64,000 nucleotides of DNA from Eucalyptus grandis. Lineage: Eukaryota; Streptophyta; Magnoliopsida; Myrtales; Myrtaceae. The position numbers and the translations under genes were made by a program. Positions 1 to 19,069 of this stretch are shown piece by piece. Position 1 is the first letter of the stretch. Each line of letters opens with the position of its first letter. The stretch covers positions 52,497,738 to 52,561,737 of the forward strand of contig NC_052612.1 of the NCBI RefSeq assembly GCF_016545825.1. The letters run 5' to 3'. The notes under the pieces are model-generated. The model ran no database searches, was not told the DNA's origin, and worked only from the letters and a program-made list of their open reading frames with translations.

Positions 1-150
1 TAGTAATTTAACAGTGAAATTTAACGGAAACTAATAACGGGTAAATTTGTCATAAATATATCCGTTTGGGGTAAATTTGTCAAATATACATCAATTTAAG
101 ATTTTTGTCACATGTGTATCAATTTGAAGTTTTCGTGATATTAACCTAAA
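1..150. repeat. Partial foldback element (MITE-like), cut by window start
   Basis: This AT-rich stretch repeats short phrases such as gggtaaatttgtca and tatcaatttaagat. The same phrases occur in a longer block at about 31,552-32,075, where the two ends are rough inverted repeats of each other. I read it as the end of one member of that family. The left end is outside the window. No protein is coded. From here to the USB1 start at 608 I see only AT-rich DNA and the 5' leader of USB1, with no clear TATA box. Confidence 0.5.
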
Positions 151-607
151 TTCAAATATGTTTTAAAAAAAAGGAATAAACAAAATGGCAATTGTTGTTA
201 CTTTGAATTTGTTATGTTAGTATTCAAATATTATTTATATTTAATAATTATTTTAATATTAATAATTTAGTAATTTTATTATTCGAAAAAATAACTTTTA
301 TGTAATGGATATAAAAATTCATACTCATCTTTATTCGACTTACTTCGTGGAATATCTTATTTGAATAGACACTAAATACAAAATATATATAGATTGCCAA
401 AAAAGGTAGGGAGAGACAAGGGGGGGGCGCTTTTTCAGGACTAGTCAATCGATCACTTTGGTAAAGGGAAGAAACAGACAGAACACCACGCTGAGCTAAA
501 TCAAAATTTCAGAGATGGAAAACTCAGCAAAGCAGGCATCATTGCTTTTGGCGTTTTCAAGGCCGAGAGAGAGAGAGACTGACTAGCACCAGCATCGCGA
601 TCGGAGA

Positions 608-2675
608 ATGGAGGCCCTGAGAGCTACGTACGGCGACGACTCCGACTCCGACTCCGGCTCCGGCTCCTCCGCCTCCGTTCCTCCCCGGCGTCCATCTGCT
701 CCTGGTCTTCCCTCGCCCCCTCTCTCCCTCCTCGCCCCTCCCAATTCCCTCGGTAGGTCAGCTCATGTCCTTTCTCTGCGTTCTATCTTCGCCCGCCATC
801 TGTTCGATGATATGATTCTATCGCTCATCTCACCTCAGATTCCCACCCAACCGGCCAGCCGAGTCGAGTCCGGAGCTTCCCTCACGTCAAAGGCAATTAC
901 GCCCTCCACGTTTATATCCCTGGTATCATTCTCCATTCAACATCTCTCTCTCTCTCTCTCTCTCTCTCTCGGGTTGCTACATATTTTTCTTTAGCTGAAA
1001 AGTTTTCCCTTTTCTTTTTTGCGCATCGAATGATGGCAGTTCATATATCGGGTCCGCAAAGAAAGGAGATAGCCCTCTTCCTGAAGAAAGTCGCGTCCGT
1101 GGTGCCCGGTCTTTTCGTGGTTGATGCAGACGTGCCGCTTGAGCTCCTGTGCCGAGATGATCAGAAGCTCGAACAAGTTGCCGTGGGGAGGGAATTCCAC
1201 ATCAGTCTGGGCAGGACCCTGCCTATCCGAGTCCACCAGATCGACTCTATGGTTTCCATGCTTCGCCAGAAGCTCCAGTTTCACAAACCGTACGCCCTTC
1301 TCTGTTTGTCCTACCGTCTTCTGCTGATTTCTTCTTACATTCTTTGAGGTGATTCCAGGATTCTCGCTCGATACTTCTCTTTTTTTCCGTGTTTACATGA
1401 GACTGCACTTTTATTGTGAAGCAGGTATTGGATTGATTTCGATAAATGGGAAGTATTCATCAATGATGACAGCACAAGATCTTTCCTTTCGCTTGAAGTC
1501 ACGAGCCGAGGATTAGCTGAGGTATGTTGATTCGCATTCCCTGCAGAAATTTTTTCTCTGTATCTGGTACCGAATCTTTTCCACTCGCGACTCCAGAAAA
1601 TCTCAGGGTCCTGTGCTTTTGAGTACGCTACTGGTGCATTTAGTCTTGAATGCTAGGATGCTACTTCCAAGAGTTCCTGCTGGTCCTTGAGAAATACATT
1701 CTGCGAATTTAGCATCAATAGTTGCGCATAACTTCAATAGCCACGCAGATGTGCTGACATGTGCCGCGAGTGAGAGCATGAGCTTCTTTAGATCTCGAGT
1801 AGCTTTGTTCCATCTGAGTAAACTCTGTTGGCCAAGTGCTTGAATCAGGAATGTGTTCGTTCATCTTGTCCTCTCAATGCAAACGCTTCATTACCTCGCC
1901 TTTCTATTTGTTCTTGTATATTGGATTTTCTTGCTCTGCATTTTCTCCCAACAAAAGAGGTATGGCAGGTCGTCTTTTGCTGACACATCCATTCAGTTGT
2001 GGTTCTTCTTCCAACACGAGTTTTAGTTTGCCATGCAAAAATGATGGCTGAATGTGTGCAAGATGAAGTTATGTCCATCTAGTAAAGTTGTCCTCGTGTC
2101 GGTTGTGCGATGAGGTCTCGACTTTGTTAGTAACTTTGCATCTTTGGAAGCATTGCACGCCGTTCTGCAGCTGAGCATTCTCAAAAACTTGTCTTCCTGA
2201 CTGATTTCCTCCTCTTCATTGTCTTTATGGAGGGAGGCTCATAAGTAGCAGAGAATTTTAGGTTCGCTGATTATGAGCTCCTTTTGACTTGCATTTCAGA
2301 TTACAAAGCAAATTCAACTGGTCAATGACGTCTATAGGCGCCACAATCTTCCTGAGTTTTATAAGGTTCGGTTTATTCCGATCCATCTTTTCAGTCTTTT
2401 TCCATTAGTTTAAGGTTGCAATGCCGTGCTTACATAGATATAGCTTGAATTGATATGTGATTGTGATAATCAAACAGAATCCTCGCCCTCATATATCTTT
2501 AGCTTGGGCCTTGGGCGATGTCCACGAGTCCCTGCAGAAGGCGGTTGAAGAGATGAAGAGGAGCGCAAACTTTGGGAAACCATCTGCGAAATGTATCTTC
2601 GCCAGTAAATTTGGTGGGATTGAGTGTAAGATTGGTCACAAAATACACAAAATATGTAAGCTTCCAGACGAGTGA
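608..2675 (+). CDS. USB1: USB1, U6 snRNA 3'-5' phosphodiesterase
   Basis: Six exons: 608-752, 839-922, 1040-1289, 1425-1521, 2300-2365 and 2478-2675. All have GT-AG introns and matching phase, giving 279 aa. USB1 is a 2H phosphoesterase that trims the U-tail of U6 snRNA in the nucleus. The two catalytic motifs are visible as HISL near residue 130 (exon 3) and HISL near residue 219 (exon 6). The N-terminus is an Asp/Ser-rich, then Pro-rich tail typical of the family. The conserved block SFPHVKGNYALHVYIP spans the exon 2 end. The ATG at 608 is the first Met in frame with the acidic tail. Intron 2 holds a (TC)n tract. The gene ends facing the TMEM135-like gene. Identity rests on both motifs, their spacing and the length; confidence is high. 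Confidence 0.93.
943..970. repeat. (TC)14 microsatellite in USB1 intron 2
   Basis: An uninterrupted TC dinucleotide run just downstream of the intron 2 donor of USB1. It should be length-variable. Confidence 0.95.
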
Positions 2676-3227
2676 AGCAATATTGAATTGAACATACTAT
2701 ATCATGGAGAAGCAGTGCCATGGATTTCCGGGCTGCACTAAAATAGTCTCTTCGTCCAAATATATGATAAATGGCTTTCGATGAAACCTAACTGCCCTTT
2801 TTTTTGGCTAACAGAGGACTAACTTATCCATGACGGAATTTTTTTTTATTAACTCATGATTGTAAGATACAACAATGTCATAAGTCTTCTCTGACCCAAA
2901 TAAAACATCATTCGAGAAGTATAGGCTACTACATCAACAAAAAACAATTAGAAGAGCCTGCTTATATTTATCTGAAAAAAAAGGACCAGCTCCGGCTAAA
3001 AACTTCTATTCCAGGGACGGATTGCGTATAATTTATTACTACAATTGTCCAATGAGTATCCCAAATCAGAGGAACTAGAACTCCAACATAATGAGCCCCA
3101 ATTCTGGGAAAGAATATTTGGTCGCCAGTCTTCAGCTCGACTGTGTCACGCAAATTTCAGAGCCGGGTGAACCAAACCGAACGATTTATGATTCAATAAA
3201 AATGGGCAGGGGACCAAAAAATGTGGT
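2676..3227. other. Intergenic between two converging 3' ends
   Basis: This 550-bp stretch holds the 3' UTRs of USB1 (+) and the TMEM135-like gene (-). Several aataaa/aataaaa-like signals are present on both strands, for example aaataaaa near 2,900 and, on the plus strand, caataaaa near 3,195. No gene-like reading frame is seen. Confidence 0.5.
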
Positions 3228-6200
3228 TTATAGCCCCGGAATGGATTCGAGATTATATTTCTCAGAAGATGAAACTTCACTGTCTCGAATTTCTAGCATT
3301 TTCGGCTTCTGGATTGCATCAAGAGTTTGCAAATAGGTGTAGGAAGCACTCCGACTCGCTGGAGGGCCTGGATTACTAATTCTGCTAGCCAGGAAGCGGC
3401 GAATGAGGCCCCGAAGGAATGGAGCCATCGTATCTGGCTCGTGTTCCAAGTAGTACATTACTCCTCCCATACAGGCACAGAACAAAGCCACCTGCAGAAG
3501 TCGTGAAATGGGCATCAATTTGTAACAATTTCCTTCTAAAGATTCATGGGAAGCTGAAGGAGAAAGCAGAAATGCAACTCTCTATATAATGCAATATTAG
3601 TGCATTCCAATTTCGTATCAAGCAACGTTTAATACTTTTCTGCACCTGATAAGTAAGTTGACACATGCTAAGAAGTATTACATACAGCTTAGATAAGCAG
3701 GAGATACCTCAGCATTCTTGATATTGGGAACCAGATGGCGGTTTATTAAGATATACCATAAGGAATCTCCAGCGCGCGGCAGCACATACAAAGCAAGTTC
3801 ACTACGTCTAGATTTTTTCTCCAGAAGAACAGAAAGAGCAGCAAGTCCACCAGCAAGCCAATACACAAGCTTGTGGTCCTTTGATGCTATCTTCCTATGT
3901 GAACATATCACTCCCTTGCACCATTAAACAATTATAAGAAAAATTTTCCCGAGTTCAAAAAAATTGCAAAATTAATAAGCGAAGAGCTACCTGAAAAATT
4001 CCAACAAAAGCAGACAAAAAAGTCGTTGAGCGAACAGCACCTTTAAGAGCCAACCAACAGGTACGAGCAGGTGAATCCATGAACTAGAATTTGTTTTAAA
4101 AAAAGAATTAGAAGAAACGGAATGTCGGTCCTAAAATATGTCAGAAGTAGTAACCAAATCAACTTGGAGAGGAAGTTTTACCTTTTGCAGGTGGAGGACG
4201 ACAAATGGCACGAATGTTAACGAGAAATAAAGTGGAAATGTCTTCCTAAATGTAGCTGAACTTGCATTCGCATTGTGAACCAAACAGGAGTTCGTGTGTG
4301 GATGAATTACGGAGCATGGGATTATTGAGGGGAACTCTTCCAACTTTACTTGATTGGACACTCCTTTTTTAGCCAAGTAAGTTGACAATGAGGCAATGTC
4401 CAATGGCAAACCCCTACAATTATCCCTTACAGCTCTGTACACAGGCTTTGCAACTGGCCCTGTCTTCTGAATAAAATCTTGATATGATTTTGGCAAGCTT
4501 TCTGGGCGCATTATGAAGGCATACATTACCTAAAAAGGGTTATAAAAAGTCAATAAAAAAATAAGAAAACCAAGAATAAAGTGTGACACCATGACAGAAC
4601 CATGAAAAGCGGTCAAGTGATGGCATCTGCTTGTATAAGAGACTTGTTTCTGTTGATTCTATATACCTCTTGTTTAACACATGAAATCTATCTTCACAAA
4701 TGTTCAGTATTAGATATTGGAAATTTTGTGAAGTAAGTAGCGTTGGCCTTCTTAATGCAGATATATCATAAATCACGATCACATCCAAACAGGACTTTAA
4801 TAAGGATTTAAGTCTGAGATAACTGTATTTGACGCGTCAGGCATGTTAGAACTCATCGAGTTTCTTCGGCAATTTGTATCGAATATATAAATTGTAAAAC
4901 GCAACAAATCACACTGTATATTTCATGGATCAGACAAAAATTCAGGAAGCTTACATACTTCCTGATTACACCTCAAGTTGCATTGTTTTGCGTATTAATC
5001 AAATTAAATCAATATAATCATATAATTTCAACAGAATCAATTTTCAATGAAGATGACAGGAAAATCATAACAGACTACATATACAGAGAAATACCACATT
5101 CATTTCATCATGGTTCAAGTAACAATATGATGAAAAACTCGACATATTTTTACCTGGGCGCATGCTAGGGCGAAAAGCAAAGAATCTCCATGTCTCCAGT
5201 GGCTTCCCCAGAAGTGGAACTTGTTCTTTGACTTTGCAGAATTATAAGCAGACTGATGAAGAATTTAAACATTAGATTTTCCATTAAATGTAAAAGACAA
5301 ATGAATGAACTGCTAACACCAAAAGAATGCTAAGGAATAGAATGTATACTAATCTTTTACGTACTTGAGCTACCCTGGCCAGAAGATAGAGAGCAAGTGT
5401 ACGCCTGCGGTTTGAATCATCCAATGCTAAGATAGACAAACCCGCAATTGAACCTGATAAAAATCTGTTCCATCATCCCCTCACGATGTCATAAATAAGG
5501 AACTGGCTCTATCGTGCCTAAATAGCTTCAAACCCTTCAAGAAACAGAGCACATGAATTGCAAACTTACACATTCAACGGTGTCTCTTTCCTTCTCAACT
5601 TTCTAAACAAACACCGAAGGGCGTGATAAGAACCGGTAAACCCACCAAAAAGCAGACCAACTCGACATGCTTCTTCTCTTACTATCAGATCTTTCTCAGA
5701 AACAAGTTGCTGCCAACAAAATACATAAATCGACAGTGAGTCTGAAAGTACGTAAAAAATATTGGCACCATCACCTGGATATGTCAAAGAGACAAAACTA
5801 GCACGCATAGTAGATAAGGGAAGGGGAGGAGACTCTCCTAGAGACTGGATAAAGAAAGAAGAGTTTCAGCCAGGTGGCAGTGTGGCATAAAAATAACCGA
5901 GAAGTTAAGCTAGCAGATGACGATAACAAGCAACAATGTCAAACTTCACATGTCAAGATTTACGCATATTAGTCCTGATCACGCGGTCAAAAAAGCAATA
6001 TCAGTGCAAACTCAAAGTTTTGCAACAAAAGACCTACATAAATTTGCCACTGTGGAAGGTACTTCAATCTGAAGTAAGCACATGGGGTCCGGACTGTTTA
6101 TGTATCACCAAGTTGTCTAGTATTCCCTAATGGGAATATCCAAAATGCTGATACTGCTGAGGTCAATGTTTTCGAAATCACTTGGTGTAGTCCAAAGGAA

Positions 6201-7138
6201 ATATATGTACCTAAAAAGGACCTTGATTTAGCCAGTGGATCATATATAACATGTGAATTCTCAGGTTGGATTTTTCTGTGCTGTTCAGTCCACCACGTTC
6301 TTGTCCCTCAAGCACCAAATTTAAAGAAATTGGGGGCCCCAAAGAAGAGTAATGGCCCACATCCATAAACGTAATTAATTCCACTACAATTAGCACGATG
6401 ATGTTATGACAACAAACTGCACCACTATCGGATGCATAAATAAGAATTGGAGGCTTCTTCCAGTTTCGATGAGCAAAAGATATTAGCCGCGAACTAGGTA
6501 GTTGTACACGTTTGCATGGCGCTATCCTCCGGATCTAAAACCAGTAGCTCTACTAGAAGTACATTCATGAATATAATCATCGAGAACTCTTGATCAAAAC
6601 GAATATAAAACACTTTATCGAGTATTAAAAATCCGAACAACCATTCTCCTGTCAAAATTGAGCTGGAACTGAGTTCCTAAAGCCACGGGAAACTATGTGC
6701 TAGGCAGGCCGAGAAGATGAATCGGATCGTAACCTTGAGATCGAGGAGCGAGGAATAAGACTGCCCCTTGGCGAGCTTGAAAGCGCGGAGCAAGATGCCG
6801 ATCCCAACCCTAACGCCGTAGGAGAGGAGGAAGCTCTGGCAGAGGTTGCCGATCGCGTTGGCGACGCAGGACTCGTCGGGCGAATGGTGGCAGGGTGGGT
6901 GCGGGGGAGGCCGCCGCCGCCGCAGCTGCCCCCGCCGCCGCAAGCTGCGGCCGTGCGCTGGCGGCGCTGGAGCTCGGCGATGGCCTCGCGGAGGCGCTCC
7001 TCGGCCTCCCTCAGGCGGCGCTCGGCGTCGCCGGAGCTGTTGCCGGGAGGGGGGGGAGGGGGAGGGGAGGGAGGTGGGGAGGTGGGGGGGGTTGCATTGG
7101 GGTCTCCTAGCAGCGGACGGGAGAGAAGGATTTGGCAT
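3228..7138 (-). CDS. TMEM135-like / Tim17-related multi-pass membrane protein
   Basis: Eight exons on the minus strand: 7138-6734, 5709-5570, 5464-5365, 5252-5154, 4529-4182, 4083-3991, 3914-3708 and 3491-3228. All splice sites and phases agree, giving about 551 aa. Conserved blocks are SCVANAIGNLCQSFLLSYG in exon 1, GGFTGSYHALRCLFRKLR in exon 2 and SKDHKLVYWLAGGLAALSV in exon 7. These match plant proteins of the TMEM135 / Tim17-Tim22-Tim23-like group (Arabidopsis At1g34630 and At5g51150 type). Several hydrophobic stretches suggest a multi-pass protein of mitochondria or peroxisomes; its exact role in plants is not known to me. Exon 1 is odd: the frame that joins the conserved core gives an Arg/Pro-rich N-terminus, while another frame encodes a credible charged helix (see findings). 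The start at 7138 is therefore uncertain, and an ATG at 7097 is an alternative if the sequence has an indel. Confidence 0.85.
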
Positions 7139-7750
7139 CTGCGGATCGCGACGGCAACGAGTCGACCCCGCCTGATGCGGTCATGCTTTTATCACGCCCA
7201 CATAGAAAGAAGAGAGAGAGAAAATAGAGAGGGGCGATGAATCGAATGTCCATTTTGCGTACGCCTTTTCGGAGTTTTCTGGTGGCTTTAAAAATTGCTT
7301 GCAAGTAAAATGACTGGCGGGGTCGGTTTGCTTAGAGACGAGGGTAAGACCGGGAATGGCAAGAGAGCACCATCATCTCCTTGCATCGAAACTCGAGCCC
7401 CTGACGCGAAGATAAGATTGTGCACGATGCGCGAAGCCGACGTATTCTTATTGGATGCTTCCGTGGATTCATGGACACTAATGAAGTCATTTGGCATGCG
7501 ACTGATAGTGTCTATAGGATTATTCATATTAAAAGGAAAATCGTCGTTCAAATAATGGGTGAATGCTGGATCAATGAAATCAGCATGAGCCATCAATTGT
7601 CCGTTTGATTTGATTACACTAATTGTGCGCTATGCAGAGGGAGCGACCGGGGGCATGATTCTTCAAAAGATGGCTTTTTAAAAAAAAAAAAAAACTTGTT
7701 TCGGTTACAAATTCGAACATTAGAGTCCGAACATCTGCCGACACTGCCGT
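7139..7750. other. Intergenic between the TMEM135-like and LIL3 genes
   Basis: Holds the TMEM135-like promoter and the 3' UTR of LIL3. The first part includes a GA-rich tract near 7,207-7,230, and there is a poly(A) run at 7,680-7,694. Short open frames here look like chance. Confidence 0.5.
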
Positions 7751-8765
7751 TCACATCTTCTCTGCTGAGGAATCCGAAGCGCTCGTGCTTCCAGCTTGAT
7801 CTCGCCACGAAGCTTGCCATTGCTTGTCGTAGAAAGTGGCCTCGTCCACGAGCGTCCTCAACGTTTCGATGTCTTGGTTTTGCCTGAAGAAGAGCACCGC
7901 GACCACAGTCGCTAACAGCCCTGCCTTGCACAGGACATTCCCTGTCTGGCCCACTACGCCCATCCCCGTCAAGGCGTCCACCGCGTATGCCATGAAAAAC
8001 CCGAGCATCGCAGCTCGACCTGCGTAGAGTCGGATAATTCGCAAGCATGAGAGGGCCTGTATGAAGTCAGGAGAGAATCGCAATTGAACGTTTGTTGAAA
8101 GAGGTCGTTATCCGAACCATTCAAAAGCTCGGCTTCAGGGAGATGAGACCGGCGGATCCATGCCCACCACGGTATTATGGAGCTCCTGAACACCACGGGA
8201 TCTTCATTTGTCGCGGCTTCTGGGCACACTTCAAGAAACCTCCTCCTCCTTGCTTCTGTAAAGTGAAACACGAATATCCAATTACGCAGGAAATTCAACA
8301 ATAGCTTAACAAGGGCTGCTTTTCTAACGAGTAAGCCCAATCTTGAGGAGCTCATCACTTTGTTAATTAGCATTCTGACCAAAGGAAAAAGTAAAGTGGA
8401 TTCAATTATCTCTCACCGGCAACTATGACCCCGTCCCAGTCCATCTTTCCGTCCTTGACAAACATGTTCAGATCCCAGGTACCATTCTTCCATCGCTCGT
8501 CCTTGAATTTGATAGTGGAGGATTCTAAAGATTGACCCTCCTCTGATTTATCCTCAGCAACCTGGAATCTATCTTCTCCTGAAGCTGCATTATCCTTATG
8601 ATCAGCAATATTGAGCTTGAGCCCTTTCGGTGCACCTTCCACGTCCCCAGTTACCACTTTGGTTGCTTGCTTCGTCCCGACCATGCGCCTAAGTTGCTCT
8701 CTCCTTGGGACATGATTCAAGCTACAAGCTCTGTGCAGTGATGCAGATATGGCAATGGAAGCCAT
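7751..8765 (-). CDS. LIL3: LIL3, light-harvesting-like protein 3, chloroplastic
   Basis: Three exons on the minus strand (8765-8417, 8255-8118, 8019-7751) give 251 aa. LIL3 is a thylakoid LHC-like protein that anchors geranylgeranyl reductase and supports chlorophyll and tocopherol synthesis. The N-terminus (about 40 residues, Ser/Ala/Arg-rich, few acids) looks like a plastid transit peptide. The family block [15 protein letters not shown] lies near residue 95, SSIIPWWAW and EAELLNGRAAM in exons 2-3. The last one is the chlorophyll-binding type E..NGR.AM helix, spanning the exon 2/3 junction. The tail [12 protein letters not shown] is also typical. Length is close to the Arabidopsis proteins (about 260 aa). 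No defects seen. Confidence 0.94.
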
Positions 8766-11612
8766 GGCTATCAGGAGCTAAGATGGTTGTTCCTTCGTTA
8801 TTGTGTCTTGTCCTGTTAACTCTCTTTTCCCACTTCACTGGGTCATATGACCCCTAGGAAGCATGTAATGACGCCCATGCTGGAAATAAATAAGATTATC
8901 TTCCAACCGCTGCCCGTGTCAGTAAAGTCATGGGCAAAGCTAGACAATCCTGATCTCCCCTGCCTCCTCTTTAATTCTTTTCTTCTCTTTTTCTTTAACC
9001 TTCTTATCCCATTATCCCAGGTTTGTTAGGCATTGTCCCGGGCTGTCAGAGTTGAGACTCATTATCAGCTGATGCTTCACTCTATGACCATTACTTGAAA
9101 TAATAGTTTGATTTGGATGAGAGAAATATTCCTCGTATTGTGTTAAATTAGTGTCTTGAGTTTGAATTCGAATAATGATTTGTTAAACCGAATTTTACCG
9201 AGGACGATTTTTCTAGGTGGATTACAAATCGGATGAAGAAATCTTTATTCTTATTGGACTTTTTTTCGGACGTGCAAAATAAGCAACAAAACAAGGAGGA
9301 TATGTTTTGTCACTACAAGATAGACCCGTTAAATGGGTGGGTTGGGTCGGGTCGAAAATGGATCGACCCATATTTGATCAATTTAACCGTTTTAACCCAT
9401 ATTCATGTAGTGTAAATCAAGTGATCCATATCCGACCCGACCAATACCCAATACATACCCGACCCGACCCGCATTGCTAAAACTTATTAAAATTCTAGAA
9501 AAACCCGCCTTTACTATATGCTAATTGGATTAAAATTTCAAATTAAATTAAAAATAGTAAATAAAAAAATTTAAAAAACCTATAAATTGAAATATTTAGA
9601 AAGAATTAGACCATGCACATGCTTCTCTTATTTAAAGTGAACATACCATTGAATAACTAAAAATTGTAATATGAAATTTTTTAGCTAAATCTAAAAAAGC
9701 TCATTTTTATGATTTTTTTTTATAATTTTTTATGTAATACAAATTTAATGGAAATTTTTATAATTATTTTTAAAATATTTTTTAAATCGAATTTTTAAAT
9801 TTTTTAAATATATTTTTAATTATTTTAAAATTTAAAAAATATAAATTTTAATAATTATTTTTTCTTTTTCTTTTTTTCTTCTTCTTTGGTTGGCCGCGGC
9901 CACGATGATGACCGGCGATCGGCCACGGGCAAGATCGAGCTCGCCCGACGTTGGGCGAGGCTTAATCTCACCGATCCGACGAGTCCGAGGCCTCGCCCGA
10001 TGCCGACGAGCTCGAGTCTCGAGTCGTTGGCGAGGCTCGAGCCTCGCCAGATCCGGCAAGGCGGAGCTCCGTTGGCGTTGAGCGAGGCTTGATCTCACGA
10101 TCTGCCGAGGCCGAGGCCTTGCCCGACGCCGCAAGCTCGAGTCTTGCCAAATCCGGCGAGGCGAGGCTCCATCGGCGTTGGGCGAGGCTCAATCTCGTTG
10201 ATCCGTCGAGGTTGAGGCCCCGCCAACGCCGACAAGCTTGAGTCTCACCACATCCGGCGAGGCTCGAGCCTCGCCCGTCATTAGCGACCTTGAGCTTGTG
10301 TCCCAGTGAGCTCGAGCCTCACTTGGCATTGCCGGCCATCACCCTATTGGCCGCGGCTAAGGATTGAAGAAAAAAAAAAAAAAAAAAGAAAATTAAAATA
10401 TGAAAAATAATTATAATTTTGATTTTTTATAATTATTTTTTTTATAAAGTTAAAGAGGAAGGCCATGGGTTCAAAGTGGGTTTCGTAATAACCTATTTAG
10501 ACTCATTTTATTTTGTGCTTTACTTTCTCAGACTAATTTCTAATCCATATTTAATTTTTACTTGATCCATATATGACTAATTTAACTAAAAATGGTCATA
10601 ATATGACCTATTTTGCTAGCTTCTACTACAAGACAAAAGAGGAAATAAAAAAAAATAAAGATATAGCAAAGGTTTTCTTTGCTTTTAGCTAGAAAAAGTG
10701 ACGTGAAGCCCAAAAAAGTAGGAGCAACACATCCACGTCCGAGAGCGCCGCTTGAGAGAGGAGCCACCCACACGATGAAGAAAAGGAGAGTGCGAAGAAG
10801 CAATGCGTATGTGAAAGAAAATTAGACACTGGAGTTCTTATTTTTGGCGTACATAGAGCGTTTTCGTTTGAGCTTGAATGCGTGATAATTTTGTGCAATG
10901 AATTTATGTTCAAGTTGTTTATTTATAAACACTTTAATTTGAGCTTAAATCTAGGTGTGAGAAACACTTAAACGTGTGAGTGATTGTAAACTCTGATTCT
11001 CCGATTATAGTGGATTTTTTATAGCTGGCTTTCTCCGTGAAAGTAGATACCAATATTTCAAGATCCTTTGGAGTTTGCGCGTTGACATAAATTATAAGAT
11101 CTTGTCGCGCATATTATATTCCAACATATTGATTATTAGATAGCATTGTAATCAATAGCCAAGACATTATAAAGGAGTTTGATAGCATTTGGCATCTTTG
11201 GGGATATGACAGGTCCACTGATTTTAAAAGCAGCACGTCTCAGCATAGCTCCAGCAGTACGATCGCCATCTGCAGGAACGCTGAGTCTCATGGATCTTCA
11301 AACTCCGCAAGCAAACTGATGTGCATAAATGGCTATTTGTCTGAATAAAAATGTGCCTCATGCTCAAACTCTTCTTATTTCTCGAACAAAATGTTGCAAG
11401 CATCCAATGGGGTGATTCCCGCCAGTGAATACAAATGGTTCTTATGGGGATAAAAAAGAAAAGAAAAAGTAAAATGAAAATAAAGAAAAAAATGGCTATT
11501 CTTGGGCGGAGAAATCGACTCCGTCAACAGTCATTTCCAGATGCTTCCATGGTTGGGATATCTCCACAACATGTTACCAGAGAACAGAGATGCGAACAAA
11601 TGAGGAAGAAAA
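8766..11612. other. Gene-free, AT-rich region with repeat core
   Basis: After the LIL3 promoter (to about 9,100) the sequence turns AT-rich. At 9,320-9,470 there are repeated gacccg/gggtcggg blocks, like the ends of a foldback transposon. The GC-rich core at 9,890-10,360 is listed separately. From 10,480 to 11,600 I see no gene. The last part is 3' UTR of the GDH gene. Confidence 0.5.
9890..10360. repeat. GC-rich core with ~100-127 bp imperfect tandem repeats
   Basis: Three imperfect copies begin with a cgttgggcgaggctt-like phrase near 9,949, 10,076 and 10,176. They are rich in gaggctcgagcctcgcc palindromes. The core is flanked by a pyrimidine tract on the left (tttctttttctttttttc) and a poly(A) tract on the right (10,370-10,387). 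The same layout recurs at about 25,190-25,530, 25,770-25,980, 55,270-55,490 and 57,460-57,620, so it belongs to a dispersed element family. The open frames inside it come from GC richness and are not genes. Confidence 0.65.
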
Positions 11613-18130
<6,518 letters not shown>

Positions 18131-18195
18131 CTGGGGCGCCCCTTTGTCCTTTTTTTAACAAAAAAACAAAGAGAAATACAAAATGAAAAATAAAA

Positions 18196-18431
18196 TTAAA
18201 AAATCCAATACTCGCGTGCTCTAACAGTCAAAAATGCTGGGATCCAGATGCTATTAAAGCTTTTTGAAACTGTACTGCTTAAGTTAACAAATTTCCAGTC
18301 ATGTAGCGACACACTAGGTTGGTCTTGAATAAAAGTGACATCATTGGCTTTTAGAAAGTGGTTCGTTAAATATTCAAGGCCTAGCGGCACATATCTTTGG
18401 TAGGCCAGACACTTGAGGACATCAAGCTGAA
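18196..18431 (-). other. Exon-like fragment downstream of MED31 (unrecognised)
   Basis: On the minus strand ttttcag at about 18,432 is followed by an open frame of about 78 codons (starting LDVLKCLAYQRY, containing DWKFVNLSS) that ends in a stop at 18,196. A similar frame occurs in the duplicate at 24,322-24,540, with many matching residues but a different upstream phase. It could be an alternative 3' exon, part of a dead gene, or conserved by chance. I do not recognise the protein. Confidence 0.3.
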
Positions 18432-19069
18432 AAGTGCCATGATGTTAAATCAATATGAATTAATCAACCGCCAAACAAAGAAAACTCGCAATTGAGTGAG
18501 CATTATAGAACTACCGAAAACAATTCAATTCCCTGTATTTACTCTACTTGATGATGGTTAACCAAAATCTATGGAATGGACAGAGTAACACCTGTTGTTG
18601 CAACTAACACCCATATCATGCTAAATCATAGGAGTGAGCAGATAAAGGACAAATACGTCTTCCTTCAGATTCTTGACCAGAAAGATTACACACAAAGCAT
18701 ACACCCATCCGACAGTTTCAGGGTGTAATTTCAACTCAACAAAAGGAGCGTAACCATTGAGAAGATGCAATTTCAGTATATTTTAAGCAGTGCACTGAAC
18801 AAAAAGCCTAGCGAGCACTACACTGGGAAGTTCTAGAGTCAAGCTTAAATCTCAGCAAGGTGATGTAAATTTGATGGTCACTGTTTAATTAAACTCTGAA
18901 AGGTAACAATGAACACTCTGATGTGATTTACCTCAATGAGCACCTACCCTTCTCCTAAAATGTATTCAAGTTTAAGCTTCCTTCCTGCGTATATGATACC
19001 ACACACATCAGCATTGAAAGCATTCATTGTTTGAAGATTCAAGTGGGGAAAAATGCATAAACTGCTAAG

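Noticed and set aside
6846..7240. Three overlapping plus-strand open frames of 71-118 codons
   Set aside because: They are antisense to exon 1 of the TMEM135-like gene and open only because of GC-rich, low-complexity sequence (Gly/Arg/Ala runs).
9832..10192. Arg-rich open frames on both strands
   Set aside because: They lie in the GC-rich repeat core of a transposon-like element and change with the tandem repeat; no domain.
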